Part shown: piece by piece, positions 1 through 7,938 of the stretch
Layout: every line of letters begins with the position of its first letter
Numbering within the stretch: position 1 is the stretch's first letter
Origin: Nocardioides dokdonensis FR1436
GTDB taxonomy: Bacteria; Actinomycetota; Actinomycetes; Propionibacteriales; Nocardioidaceae
Length of the DNA stretch: 64,000 bases
Direction of reading: 5' to 3'
Assembly (NCBI RefSeq): GCF_001653335.1
Contig: NZ_CP015079.1
Coordinates: 2,976,001 to 3,040,000, forward strand
Notes under the pieces: model-generated
What the model was told of the DNA's origin: nothing
Seen by the model: only the letters and a program-made list of their open reading frames with translations
The model's database searches: none
Program-made: the position numbers and the translations under genes

Positions 1-1
1 C

Positions 2-274
2 AAGGGAGCCGGCATCACGAAGGTGGAGGTCAGCCAGGACGAGGGGCGGACCTGGGAGCCGGCGGAGCTGGAGAAGTCCTACGGCAAGTACACCTGGCGG
101 GTGTGGCACGCGACCGTCGGGTTCGACAGGACCGGCGAGAACCGGGTGCTGTGCCGCGCGACCAACGCCGAGGGCGAGGTCCAGCCGACCGACCCCGCTC
201 CGGACGTGATGGAGACCGGGGCCCGCAAGGAGACCGCGGCCAAGAACTTCGCCGGCGTCTACGAGGTGGTGTGA
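2..274 (+). CDS. Sulfite oxidase-like molybdopterin enzyme, C-terminal end (partial)
   Basis: The last 90 residues of a protein that begins before the window. The sequence has the look of the C-terminal dimerisation domain of sulfite oxidase-type molybdenum enzymes: a KVEVSQDEGRTW stretch, then a WHATVGF strand and an NRVLCRATNAEGEVQP strand, as in the Ig-like fold of that family. The catalytic Mo-cofactor domain would be upstream and is not visible. The stop codon is 2 nt before the start of a small c-type cytochrome, the arrangement of SorA-SorB sulfite dehydrogenases in which electrons pass from Mo to haem c. The family call rests on this C-terminal pattern and the neighbour; the substrate is inferred. 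Confidence 0.75.
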   Translation, partial: KGAGITKVEVSQDEGRTWEPAELEKSYGKYTWRVWHATVGFDRTGENRVLCRATNAEGEVQPTDPAPDVMETGARKETAAKNFAGVYEVV

Positions 275-276
275 GC

Positions 277-708
277 ATGAGTGTCCCCGGTGGATGGAAG
301 ATCCCAGCGGTGGTGGCCCTGGCCGCCGCCACGTCGGTGGGGGTCTACGCCGTGACGCGCGACGAGCCCGCACCGGTGGTCTCGTCGGGCCAGGGCGGTG
401 TGGGGCAGTACCCCCAGGCGGAGGAGCTCTCGCTGGTGGTGGCGGAGCACAGCGGCCTCGTCGAGGCCTACTGCACCGCGTGCCACTCCTTGGCCCCGAT
501 CGTGCGCCACTCTGGCTTCACCGCCGAGGTGTGGGCCAGCGAGGTGGAGAAGATGCGGGAGTCCTACGGGGCACCGATCGACGACACGACAGCCGAGCAG
601 ATCACCTCCTACCTGCAGAAGTACTACACCGTGCCGGTGGGGGAGATCGCCGGCACCAGCAAGCAGACGTGGTCGGATCCGACCGGCCCCACGGCCACGG
701 GCGACTGA
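277..708 (+). CDS. Small membrane-anchored c-type cytochrome (SorB-like)
   Basis: 143 residues. An N-terminal hydrophobic segment (about residues 7-26) serves as signal or anchor. One haem c site, CTACH, lies at residues 66-70 with the second Cys at 69, and a Met in the KMRESYG helix is a possible distal ligand. The size and single haem fit the cytochrome subunit of a sulfite dehydrogenase or a quinol/aldehyde-type Mo enzyme. The ATG lies 2 nt after the stop of the molybdoenzyme, so the two are co-transcribed. The cytochrome maturation genes begin 2 nt downstream, consistent with this protein needing covalent haem attachment. Electron partner and substrate are inferred. Confidence 0.8.
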   Translation: MSVPGGWKIPAVVALAAATSVGVYAVTRDEPAPVVSSGQGGVGQYPQAEELSLVVAEHSGLVEAYCTACHSLAPIVRHSGFTAEVWASEVEKMRESYGAPIDDTTAEQITSYLQKYYTVPVGEIAGTSKQTWSDPTGPTATGD

Positions 709-710
709 GA

Positions 711-1385
711 GTGGTCAGCCCGGTCCGACCGGCGCGGGAGCCGGTGCTCAGGCTCCGGGCGACGAGCAGGCGGTACGACGACGCCCTCGCTCTGTCGCCC
801 GTGAGCCTGACCCTGCATCCCGGGACCGTCAGCCTCGTCACCGGGCACAACGGTTCGGGCAAGAGCACGCTGCTGCGGCTGGCCGCCGGGCTGCTCCGAC
901 CCAGCTCGGGGACCAGGGAGGCCTCGGGCCGCGCCCTGTACCTGCTCTCGGGTCAGGGCGCCCGAGCGGTGGAGTCGCCTCGATCGGCGGTGGAGACCGC
1001 GGCCCGGCTCTCCGGCGCCTCGCGGGGTGACGCCGAGGAGGCGGCAGCCGCGGCGCTCGACGCGGTAGGCCTCGGTGCCGTCGCCGCCCGGGCAGTGGGG
1101 ACCTTCTCCTCCGGGCAGCGGGCCCGCGTGAGCCTGGCGGTCGCGCTCGCCTGCCCGGTGCCGGTGGTCTGCCTCGACGAGCCCACGGCCCACCTCGACT
1201 CGGACGGCTCGGACCTGGTCGCCGCCACGATCGCCGTCCTCGCGAGCCGGGGGAGCGCGGTGCTCGTCGCCTCGCACGACCCCGTGGCGCTCAGGTGGCG
1301 GGTGGACGCCCGCCTCCACCTCGACGGTGGTGTCGTGGCTGCTCCGGTGCTCCCGGACGGTCGGACCGAGGCGCTCCCGGCATGA
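711..1385 (+). CDS. ccmA: Haem exporter ATP-binding protein CcmA
   Basis: 224-residue ABC ATPase. It shows a Walker A motif GHNGSGKST, a signature-like FSSGQRARVSLA and Walker B VVCLDEPTAHLD, followed by an H-loop VASHDP. Short single-domain ATPases of this size immediately upstream of ccmB are CcmA, which drives release of holo-CcmE from CcmCD during System I cytochrome c maturation. GTG at 711 is chosen because it follows the cytochrome stop by 2 nt and leaves the usual short N-terminus before the ABC fold. The 3' end overlaps ccmB by 4 nt (ATGA), which implies translational coupling. Confidence 0.85.
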   Translation: MVSPVRPAREPVLRLRATSRRYDDALALSPVSLTLHPGTVSLVTGHNGSGKSTLLRLAAGLLRPSSGTREASGRALYLLSGQGARAVESPRSAVETAARLSGASRGDAEEAAAAALDAVGLGAVAARAVGTFSSGQRARVSLAVALACPVPVVCLDEPTAHLDSDGSDLVAATIAVLASRGSAVLVASHDPVALRWRVDARLHLDGGVVAAPVLPDGRTEALPA

Positions 1386-2020
1386 GGACGGCCCTGATCC
1401 TCGTGCGCCGCGAGCTGCGTCTGGAGGCCTCGGGACGCGAGGCCACCACCACGGTCCTCCCGTTCGTGCTCGCGGCGGTGCTGCTGGCCGGGCTGGCGAT
1501 GGGGCCCTCCCGCGAGGTGCTGCAGAGCGTGGGTCCCGGAGTCACGTGGCTGGTCGTCCTGTTCGCCGCCCCGGCGCTCGCCCGCAGCGTGGCTGCGGTC
1601 GAGCGCGACGAGGGGGCCTGGGACACCTTGCGGGGCCTGGCCCCGCCTCTCGCGCTGGTGGCGGGCAAGGTCGGGGGGCTGTGGCTGCACTACCTCGCGA
1701 CGTGGGCCGTCGCGGCGGTCCTCGTGACGATCATGTTCCCGGCGCCGATGCCGTGGCCCGGACTGGTCGCCGGCCCCATGGGCACCCTCGGGCTCGCCGC
1801 CCTGACCGTCGCGTTCGGCGCCCTGCTGGTGGGTGCGCGGCGCCGGACGGGGCTGCTGGCCGTGCTCCTGCTGCCGCTGGCCCTCCCCGTCCTCCTGGCC
1901 GGGGTGACGATGGGGACCCCGGGTCAGGACCACACCCCCTGGACCGTCCTGCTCCTCGCCTACGATCTGCTCGTGCTGGTGACCGTCTGGGCGGTGCATC
2001 CCGCCCTCTTGGAGGAATGA
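1382..2020 (+). CDS. ccmB: Haem exporter membrane protein CcmB
   Basis: 212 residues with about six hydrophobic segments and a charged N-terminus (VRRELRLEASGRE), the typical CcmB layout. CcmB is the membrane partner of CcmA in System I cytochrome c maturation. The ATG overlaps the ccmA stop as ATGA, and the gene ends at a GGAGGA sequence that serves as ribosome-binding site for the next gene. Length and position match the family, and I see no frameshift. The identification rests on both the hydropathy pattern and the operon context. Confidence 0.85.
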   Translation: MRTALILVRRELRLEASGREATTTVLPFVLAAVLLAGLAMGPSREVLQSVGPGVTWLVVLFAAPALARSVAAVERDEGAWDTLRGLAPPLALVAGKVGGLWLHYLATWAVAAVLVTIMFPAPMPWPGLVAGPMGTLGLAALTVAFGALLVGARRRTGLLAVLLLPLALPVLLAGVTMGTPGQDHTPWTVLLLAYDLLVLVTVWAVHPALLEE

Positions 2021-2772
2021 TGACGCTGCACCCCCTTGACCGCGTCCTCGGTCTGCTGGCCGCGGGAGCCGCGCTCGTCGCGCTCGTCCTCGCGCTCGCC
2101 GTGGCGCCCCCGGACGCCTACCAGGGCGACGCGCAGCGGCTGATGTACGTCCACGTGCCGGCCGCCTGGACCGCCTACCTGTCCTTCGCCGTGGTGGCCG
2201 TGGCCAGCCTCGCCTACGTGGTCAAGCGCGACCTCAGGTACGACCGCGTCGCGCAGGCGGCGGCGGAGCTGGGGGTCGGGCTGACCGCCCTGGCGATCGT
2301 GCTCGGGAGCCTGTGGGCGTACCCGACCTGGGGAACGTGGTGGACCTGGGACCCGCGACTGGTCACCACGGCCATCCTGCTGCTGGTCTACATCGGTTAC
2401 CTCGGGGTGCGCGGCCTGAGCACCGACCCCGACGTCAACGCCCGGAGGGCGGCCGTGGTCGGTGTCCTCGCCGTGGTCAACGTCCCGCTCGTGCACTTCT
2501 CGGTCGTGTGGTGGCGCACGCTGCACCAACCCCCCAGCGTCCTGCGGCCGGGTGGGCCTGACGGTGCGATCCCGCCGGTGATGCTGTCGACCCTGCTCGT
2601 GGCGATCGTCGCCTTCACGTTGCTGTGGGCGTGGGTGCTCGTGCGACGGACCCGCCTGCTCACCTCCCTCGCCGCCGACCGGTCGGTCGAGGTCGCCGTC
2701 GACGAGGAGGCAGCAGCCGACCACCCCGAGATCGTGGTCGTCACGACTGACCCGGAGAGGAGCCGACCATGA
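2020..2772 (+). CDS. ccmC: Haem lyase/exporter protein CcmC
   Basis: 250 residues with six predicted membrane helices. The tryptophan-rich WGTWWTWDPRL segment is the WWD haem-handling motif of the CcmC/CcmF family, and the surrounding VHVPAAW and HFSVVWWRTLHQ stretches carry conserved His residues that ligate haem. CcmC loads haem onto CcmE. Two in-frame ATGs lie at 2017 and 2020; 2020 gives the better spacing to GGAGGA at 2011-2016. The C-terminal tail is hydrophilic and somewhat longer than in proteobacterial CcmC. The gene overlaps the ccmD-like ORF by 4 nt. Confidence 0.87.
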   Translation: MTLHPLDRVLGLLAAGAALVALVLALAVAPPDAYQGDAQRLMYVHVPAAWTAYLSFAVVAVASLAYVVKRDLRYDRVAQAAAELGVGLTALAIVLGSLWAYPTWGTWWTWDPRLVTTAILLLVYIGYLGVRGLSTDPDVNARRAAVVGVLAVVNVPLVHFSVVWWRTLHQPPSVLRPGGPDGAIPPVMLSTLLVAIVAFTLLWAWVLVRRTRLLTSLAADRSVEVAVDEEAAADHPEIVVVTTDPERSRP

Positions 2773-2861
2773 GCTACGCCGTCGCCGGCTACGTCCTGAC
2801 AGTGGTGTTCTGGGGCGCCTTCGTGCTGTGGCTGCTGAGCGCATCGAGGCGCACGAGATGA
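2769..2861 (+). CDS. CcmD-like 30-residue membrane peptide
   Basis: A very short ORF whose ATG overlaps the ccmC stop (ATGA) and whose TGA overlaps the ccmE ATG. The product has one hydrophobic helix (YVLTVVFWGAFVLWLLS) followed by a basic tail SRRTR. CcmD proteins are 30-70-residue single-span peptides that bridge CcmC and CcmE. The size, topology, 4-nt overlaps on both sides and position exactly between ccmC and ccmE all fit. Sequence conservation is too weak for a homology claim, so the call depends on context. Confidence 0.72.
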   Translation: MSYAVAGYVLTVVFWGAFVLWLLSASRRTR

Positions 2862-3274
2862 GGTCCGTGCTGAGCACCCCGCGTGCCCGACTCGCCGTCG
2901 TCGGCGTCGCCGCGGCGGGCGTCCTCGGGGTGCTGGGTGCGACGGGGCTGCAGGACAACCTCGTGTACTACCGCACGCCGAGCGAGATCGACGTCGGCGC
3001 GGGCGACGACCAGCGGGTGCGCCTCGGTGGTCTCGTCGCGGAGGGCTCGGTGTCGCGCGACTCCGGCACCCTGCAGTTCGTGCTGACCGACGGTGCGTAC
3101 GACGTCGCGGTCACCTACGAGGGCAGGGCGCCCGGGGTGTTCCGAGAGGGCCAGGGAGCGATCGTCGAGGGCACGCTCGACTCGGAGGGCGCCTTCACCG
3201 CTGACAACGTGCTGGTCAAGCACGACAACCAGTACGTCGACGGCAGCGGCGAGACCTACGAGCCGACATCCTGA
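2858..3274 (+). CDS. ccmE: Cytochrome c maturation haem chaperone CcmE
   Basis: 138 residues: an N-terminal membrane anchor (about residues 12-31), then a small OB-fold beta-barrel domain (RVRLGGLVAEGSVSRD, FVLTDGAYDVAVTYEG, VEGTLDSEGAF). It ends with VKHDNQYV, matching the HxxxY haem-attachment motif in which His forms the covalent haem bond. CcmE carries haem from CcmC to the cytochrome c synthetase CcmF. The ATG overlaps the ccmD-like stop. No ccmF, ccmG or ccmH follows; these would have to be encoded outside the window. Confidence 0.88.
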   Translation: MRSVLSTPRARLAVVGVAAAGVLGVLGATGLQDNLVYYRTPSEIDVGAGDDQRVRLGGLVAEGSVSRDSGTLQFVLTDGAYDVAVTYEGRAPGVFREGQGAIVEGTLDSEGAFTADNVLVKHDNQYVDGSGETYEPTS

Positions 3275-3347
3275 GCACTCGTCCACGGTGAGAGGCGAAC
3301 GGCGGCCCGGCGGGCTGGGCGGTGTCAGGACGCGCGAGGACGACCGC

Positions 3348-3353
3348 GATACT
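3348..3353 (+). promoter_or_regulatory. Leaderless -10 element for the zinc-ribbon SDR gene
   Basis: GATACT lies 6 nt before the GTG at 3360. A -10 hexamer this close places the transcription start at or next to the start codon, so the mRNA would be leaderless. It also supports choosing GTG 3360 over upstream in-frame codons. No clear -35 was identified. Confidence 0.5.
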
Positions 3354-3359
3354 TGCGGG

Positions 3360-4811
3360 GTGAACGAGGACGAGCTCGAGGTGGCCCTGCGCGTCCTGCG
3401 GGAGGCCGGTGAGCTCGACCAGGCCGATCCGGCCTTCGTCGCGCTGCGCCGGGCCTCGGCGGGCTTCTTCAAGGCCGCCAAGGTCGAGCGCCGCCGCTCC
3501 CGGAAACGCAGCGTCTCAGCCGCCGATCGGGCCGTCGTCGAGCTGACGGCGACCGGCTCAGCGTCTCGGATCGACGACGAGACCGCGGGGCTGCCGCTGA
3601 CCTCGACGGCTCGGGGCGCGACGGCAGGGCGGCTCCTCGTCGCGCGCTCCTGCTACATGTGCAAGCAGAAGTACGTCGACGTCGACGCGTTCTACCACCA
3701 GCTGTGCCCCGACTGCGCTGCCGTCAGCCACGCCAAGCGCGATGCCCGCACCGACCTCAGCGGGCGGAGCGCACTGCTGACGGGCGGTCGGGCCAAGATC
3801 GGGATGTACATCGCCCTGCGCCTCCTGCGCGACGGCGCCGACCTGACCATCACCACCCGCTTCCCCCACGACGCCGTACGCCGCTTCGCCCAGCTGCCCG
3901 ACAGCGGCGACTGGCTGCACCGCCTGCGGGTGGTGGGCATCGACCTGCGCGACCCGGCCCAGGTGATCGCCCTCACCGACGACGTCCGTGGCCGGGGTCC
4001 TCTCGACATCCTGGTCAACAACGCCGCCCAGACGGTCCGGCGCCTGCCCGGCGCCTACGCACCTCTGGCCAGAGCCGAGCAGGAGCCGCTGCCGCCGGCT
4101 CTGCAGCACCAGAACGGAGGCCCCGAGCTGGCCAGCTTCGGGCATGCCAGTGACCTGCACCCGGCGGCGCTGGTCGGGTCGGTGGACGCCCATCCCGTGC
4201 TGGAGATCGAGGGCGAGGGCGGCGGGCAGGCATCGAGCGCCGACCGGTTGGCAGCGGTGGCCCTGACCGCAGGGTCCGCAGACCTGGACCGGATCGACGC
4301 CGGTGGCCTGGTCCCCGACGTCGTCGACACGAACTCGTGGGTGCAGGGGATAGGAGAGGTGAGTGAGCTCGAGCTGCTCGAGGTGCAGCTGTGCAACCAG
4401 ACGGCTCCCTTCATCCTGATCAGCCGCCTGCGCGCCGCCCTCGCCGCGTCGTCCGCGCGGCGGACCTACGTCGTGAACGTCTCCGCGATGGAGGGTCAGT
4501 TCGGCAGGCGGTACAAGGGTCCCGGTCACCCGCACACCAACATGTCCAAGGCCGCCCTGAACATGCTCACCCGCACCAGCGCGGGGGAGATGCTCGAGTC
4601 CGACGGCATCTTGATGACCGCGGTCGACACCGGATGGATCACCGACGAACGGCCGCACCAGACGAAGGTGCGGCTGGCGAGTGAGGGGTTCAAGGCGCCG
4701 CTGGACCTGGTCGACGGAGCCGCGCGGGTCTATGACCCGATCGTGCGCGGTGAGGCCGGCGAGGACGTGCACGGTGTCTTCCTCAAGGACTACGCCGCCT
4801 CGCCCTGGTGA
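3360..4811 (+). CDS. SDR-fold protein with N-terminal helical region and zinc ribbon
   Basis: 483 residues. Residues 1-60 are charged and helical. A CYMC...CPDC pair from about residue 98 looks like a zinc ribbon. A Rossmann SDR domain follows with TGGRAKIGMYIALRLL near residue 140 and the NNAAQT motif, then a long proline-rich insertion, NVSA (catalytic Ser region) and HTNMSKAALNM. The usual YxxxK is not there: the residue four before Lys is Thr. Similar HPHTNM-K sequences occur in a distinct SDR subfamily that I recall from plants and actinobacteria, so the change may be family-wide. Function is unknown; binding of NAD(P) is likely. It is transcribed apart from ccm, from its own leaderless promoter. 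Confidence 0.75.
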   Translation: MNEDELEVALRVLREAGELDQADPAFVALRRASAGFFKAAKVERRRSRKRSVSAADRAVVELTATGSASRIDDETAGLPLTSTARGATAGRLLVARSCYMCKQKYVDVDAFYHQLCPDCAAVSHAKRDARTDLSGRSALLTGGRAKIGMYIALRLLRDGADLTITTRFPHDAVRRFAQLPDSGDWLHRLRVVGIDLRDPAQVIALTDDVRGRGPLDILVNNAAQTVRRLPGAYAPLARAEQEPLPPALQHQNGGPELASFGHASDLHPAALVGSVDAHPVLEIEGEGGGQASSADRLAAVALTAGSADLDRIDAGGLVPDVVDTNSWVQGIGEVSELELLEVQLCNQTAPFILISRLRAALAASSARRTYVVNVSAMEGQFGRRYKGPGHPHTNMSKAALNMLTRTSAGEMLESDGILMTAVDTGWITDERPHQTKVRLASEGFKAPLDLVDGAARVYDPIVRGEAGEDVHGVFLKDYAASPW

Positions 4812-4867
4812 GCGCGCGCGGCTCGCGGTGGGGTTTGTCGGCGCACGTCGAGGGGCACCGTCAGCCC

Positions 4868-5890
4868 ATGCGGTCTCGGCGTTGGGTGGTGGGCGTGGCT
4901 CTCGCGCTGCTCGCGACGGGCTGTGCCGACGGCCCGACCCGGACCGGTGCTCCCTCGACGGTGCCGGCCGGCAGCAGCGGCCCGGTCGAGACTGACGGCC
5001 TGGTGTGGGCCGCCGACCAGGTCGTGCACCTCGCCGACGGGACCACCGTCGACCTCGGCGCTCCGGTCCGGGGGTACGTCGTCGCGGGGGCCGGGGTGTT
5101 CTTCTTCCCGGCCGGCTCAGAGGACGAGGTGGGCCAGGTCGGCACCGACGAGGCGGAGGTGCGTCTCGCGTCCCCGGACGGGACGGTCACCGACACCGGG
5201 CTCGTGTGGATGACCCGCTCGTTGCGGGCCTCACCGGACGGTCGCCACCTGGCCGGGATCGACCTCGGGTCGGGCGAGGAGGACCGTTACGGGACGCCGG
5301 TCGCCGAGACCGTGGTCGTCGACCTGGCGACCGGCGACGAGGTCGTCCGCTCCGCCGAGGCCATGGGTGACCCCGGCGACGACGACCTGACGGCGCTCTA
5401 CGAGGACGTCGAGCTCGACGTGGCCGCGATGACCGACGACACGACGTACGTCGAGGCCGCGACCGGTGTGCTCGCCTACGACCTGGCCACGGGGGAGGGC
5501 TCGGAGCTGCCCGAGGGCGAGGAGCCGCCGACCCCGCCGGCCGCCCAGGACGCCGTCGAGAGTCCGGACGGCCGGTGGACCGTCGTGCCCGGCCGGCGGC
5601 TGCGTCACCGGCTGGTCGCTGCCGACGGCACGATGCTGGTGCCCATGGCCGGCACCGACCGGTGGGTGCTCGACCGGTGGCTCGACGACCGGACGGTCCT
5701 CGGCACGGCTGTGGAGGGCCCGGGACGCGGTGCTCGGATCGACCCGCGCGACCGCACGGCGCTGCTCAGCTGCGTGGTGCCGTCGGGTGCCTGCGACGTC
5801 GTCGAGGCCACGGCCGGGAAGCGCGTGGTGTTCCCGCTCGGAGCCTCGCACGTGAGCGGCATCGTCTTCCAGGCCGGGGAGCGGCCGTGA
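4868..5890 (+). CDS. Secreted lipoprotein, beta-propeller-like
   Basis: 340 residues. The signal peptide MRSRRWVVGVALALLATGC ends in a lipobox with the acylated Cys at residue 19. The rest is Asp/Gly-rich with repeated short strands (ASPDGRHLAGIDLG, VESPDGRWTVVPG, DRWLDDRTVLGT) of the kind seen in beta-propeller or YncE/TolB-like repeats. An in-frame ATG 60 nt upstream would put 20 residues before the signal peptide, so the ATG at 4868 is preferred. The stop overlaps the GTG of the WXG100-like propeller gene (5887), so the two are translationally coupled and probably act together at the cell surface. Specific function unknown. Confidence 0.7.
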   Translation: MRSRRWVVGVALALLATGCADGPTRTGAPSTVPAGSSGPVETDGLVWAADQVVHLADGTTVDLGAPVRGYVVAGAGVFFFPAGSEDEVGQVGTDEAEVRLASPDGTVTDTGLVWMTRSLRASPDGRHLAGIDLGSGEEDRYGTPVAETVVVDLATGDEVVRSAEAMGDPGDDDLTALYEDVELDVAAMTDDTTYVEAATGVLAYDLATGEGSELPEGEEPPTPPAAQDAVESPDGRWTVVPGRRLRHRLVAADGTMLVPMAGTDRWVLDRWLDDRTVLGTAVEGPGRGARIDPRDRTALLSCVVPSGACDVVEATAGKRVVFPLGASHVSGIVFQAGERP

Positions 5891-7551
5891 TCGACCCCGA
5901 GATCGAGTACCGGCGCCTCGTCTCCGGCGAGACGGCAGAGCTGGACGCGGCGGCCGACACCCTGCGCTCCACGGTCCGCAGCATCGACCGGGCCCGCGAG
6001 GACGTCGACGCCGCAGGCGAGACGGTGTCCTGGACGGGTTCGGCCGCCACGGCCTTCCGGACTCGCCTGGTGGGCCTCGCCGAGGGCGCCGCGACCACGG
6101 CGTCGATCCTCGTCCAGGCACGGGGTGCGATCGAGACCGCGGCCGCGGCGTACGCGACGGTGCTGGACCACGCCGACCACTACATCTCGTTCTGGCGCAA
6201 CCGCGCTCCGGGGCTGCCCATCGTCTTCGAGGACCTCCTCGCCCGCCAGGTCAACGGGTTCCTGGTGCAGGTCGGGCGCACCTACCAGGAGCAGCTCGCG
6301 GCTGTCGTCGCGGTCCTGAAGGGCGAGGAGGTGGACCCCGACGAGCTCGACGAGGACACCCGGGAGTGGGTCGAGCGCGGACTCGCGCGCAACGAGGAGT
6401 GGCTGGAGCGCAGCTCCTCGGGACTCGGGCCGATGATCCCGAACACCGCGGCCACCGGCGACGACCGGGCCTGGATCCCGCAGGGACTCGGCTACGACCC
6501 GGCGACGCGCAGCCTGCTGCAGGCGTACTACACCAAGGACGGTGCCTCCAGCCTGGCCGTGATCGACGAGGTCAGCGGCAAGGAGGTGGGGGAGGTGACG
6601 CTCGGGAGCGACTACCGCGACGCCGCCGGTCAGCTCGTCGACGGCGGGTCCCCGAGCCACGCCGGCGGCGTGGCGGTCGACGGCGACCGGGTCTACGTCA
6701 GTGACAACGGCACCATCCACACGTACTCGCTGTCGGACATCCGCGCAGCGGCCCCGGGCTCCACGGTGACGCAGGTCGCGGCCCCGCAGCCGGTCCAGGG
6801 CGGGTCCTACACGACCTTCCACGAAGGACGTCTCTACTGCGGTGACTTCGGGGAGAACACGCTGCACGTCTACGAACCCGGCCCCGGCGGCAGCTGGGTC
6901 GAGGTCGACACGGTGAGCACGCCCGACAACGCCCAGGGGGTCGTGGTCCGCGACGGCAGCTACGTGTTCAGCACGTCCAGCGGCCGCCACAACGAGAGCT
7001 CGCTCATCGCCCAGGACGCGGCGACCGGGGACCGGGGCGAGCCCTATCCGCTGCCCAACATGTCCCAGGGCGTGGTCGAGGTCGACGGTGAGCTGGTCAC
7101 CAGCTACGAGTCGGGCGCGGGGGAGTTCTCCGACCCGGGCAGCGGTGCGTGGGGATGGCTCTGGGGCGTCCCGGACGAGGGAGGGCTGTGGGCCAACCCC
7201 TTCATGACGCGTACGCCGCTCTCGGAGCTCGGTCTCAGCGAGGAGGTCGAGGTGGAGCCCGGGACCCTCCGCCGCGCGGCTGCCGACCTCGAGGCCCCGG
7301 CTTCCGCCCTCGACTCCTCGGCCGGCAGCGTGGACGACGTGCGGATCAGTGGAGCCTCGATCGGACCCGTGCCCGCTGCCGCTGAGCTGGCCGGCGCGCT
7401 GGCCTCGCTGCTGGCCGCGGCCGGCCGGAGCCTGCGCACGGGAGCCGACGCGGTCCGGCTCACCGGTGAGTCGCTCGACGCGACCGCGAAGGGCTACCGG
7501 AGGACCGACGACGCGGTGGGCGGCCTCTTCACCGCCCTCGACACGTCCTGA
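5887..7551 (+). CDS. WXG100-like / beta-propeller / helical-tail protein
   Basis: 554 residues in three parts. Residues 1 to about 150 are alpha-helical with a WTG turn near residue 49 (TVSWTGSAATAFRTRL), as in WXG100/ESX-type hairpins. Residues about 190-440 form strand-rich repeats (GGVAVDGDRVYVSDNG, GGSYTTFHEGRLYCGDFG, QGVVVRDGSYVFST) resembling a YncE-type propeller. Residues about 445-554 are again helical (AAELAGALASLLAAAGR), like a second ESX-type hairpin. No signal peptide is visible. Proteins with this N-terminal fold are often type VII secretion substrates; that route is inferred. It is coupled to the upstream lipoprotein by a 4-nt overlap. No toxin domain was recognised. Confidence 0.65.
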   Translation: MIDPEIEYRRLVSGETAELDAAADTLRSTVRSIDRAREDVDAAGETVSWTGSAATAFRTRLVGLAEGAATTASILVQARGAIETAAAAYATVLDHADHYISFWRNRAPGLPIVFEDLLARQVNGFLVQVGRTYQEQLAAVVAVLKGEEVDPDELDEDTREWVERGLARNEEWLERSSSGLGPMIPNTAATGDDRAWIPQGLGYDPATRSLLQAYYTKDGASSLAVIDEVSGKEVGEVTLGSDYRDAAGQLVDGGSPSHAGGVAVDGDRVYVSDNGTIHTYSLSDIRAAAPGSTVTQVAAPQPVQGGSYTTFHEGRLYCGDFGENTLHVYEPGPGGSWVEVDTVSTPDNAQGVVVRDGSYVFSTSSGRHNESSLIAQDAATGDRGEPYPLPNMSQGVVEVDGELVTSYESGAGEFSDPGSGAWGWLWGVPDEGGLWANPFMTRTPLSELGLSEEVEVEPGTLRRAAADLEAPASALDSSAGSVDDVRISGASIGPVPAAAELAGALASLLAAAGRSLRTGADAVRLTGESLDATAKGYRRTDDAVGGLFTALDTS

Positions 7552-7626
7552 GGAGGCTCCCAGCACCGCCGACCGTCCTGCCGCCGAAGCCTCCTGGCGA
7601 GCGGCGCCCACGAGACAGGAGACCCG

Positions 7627-7890
7627 ATGACCGAGAGACGCGACCCGACCCTTCGCTCCGCGGAGCGACGGTGGATCGGAACGGCGGTGCACGACTTCCC
7701 GTGGCTGCACCTGGGCCTCGGTCTGACCGGCAACGCGTTGTTCGTCGTCGGCAGTGTGATGTTCTTCTGGGACAGTGTGAAGACCCTGGGTATCTGGATG
7801 TTCGTGCTGGGTAGCCTGGGCATGTTCCTGGGCTCGCTGGGCGAGCTGCTGGTCCGCGTCGAGCAGCGACGCCGAGGCACCCAGAAGTGA
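7627..7890 (+). CDS. YrhK-like small membrane protein
   Basis: 87 residues with two predicted membrane helices (LGLGLTGNALFVVGSVMFF and IWMFVLGSLGMFLGSLGELL) separated by a short WDSVKTLG loop. The GSVMFF/FVLGS pattern is that of the YrhK-like domain, a small family of unknown function often predicted to be part of transport or stress systems. A GAGA purine run precedes the ATG. It stands alone between the propeller genes and the convergent LysR gene. Confidence 0.65.
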   Translation: MTERRDPTLRSAERRWIGTAVHDFPWLHLGLGLTGNALFVVGSVMFFWDSVKTLGIWMFVLGSLGMFLGSLGELLVRVEQRRRGTQK

Positions 7891-7938
7891 GCTGATCGCG
7901 GTGCGCAGAGTCAGGGGCTGCGGGCCGAGACGTGCCTC

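Noticed and set aside
5605..7710. A 701-residue minus-strand frame opposite the WXG100-like protein
   Set aside because: Mirror frame of a GC-rich gene; Arg/Gly/His-rich without motifs.
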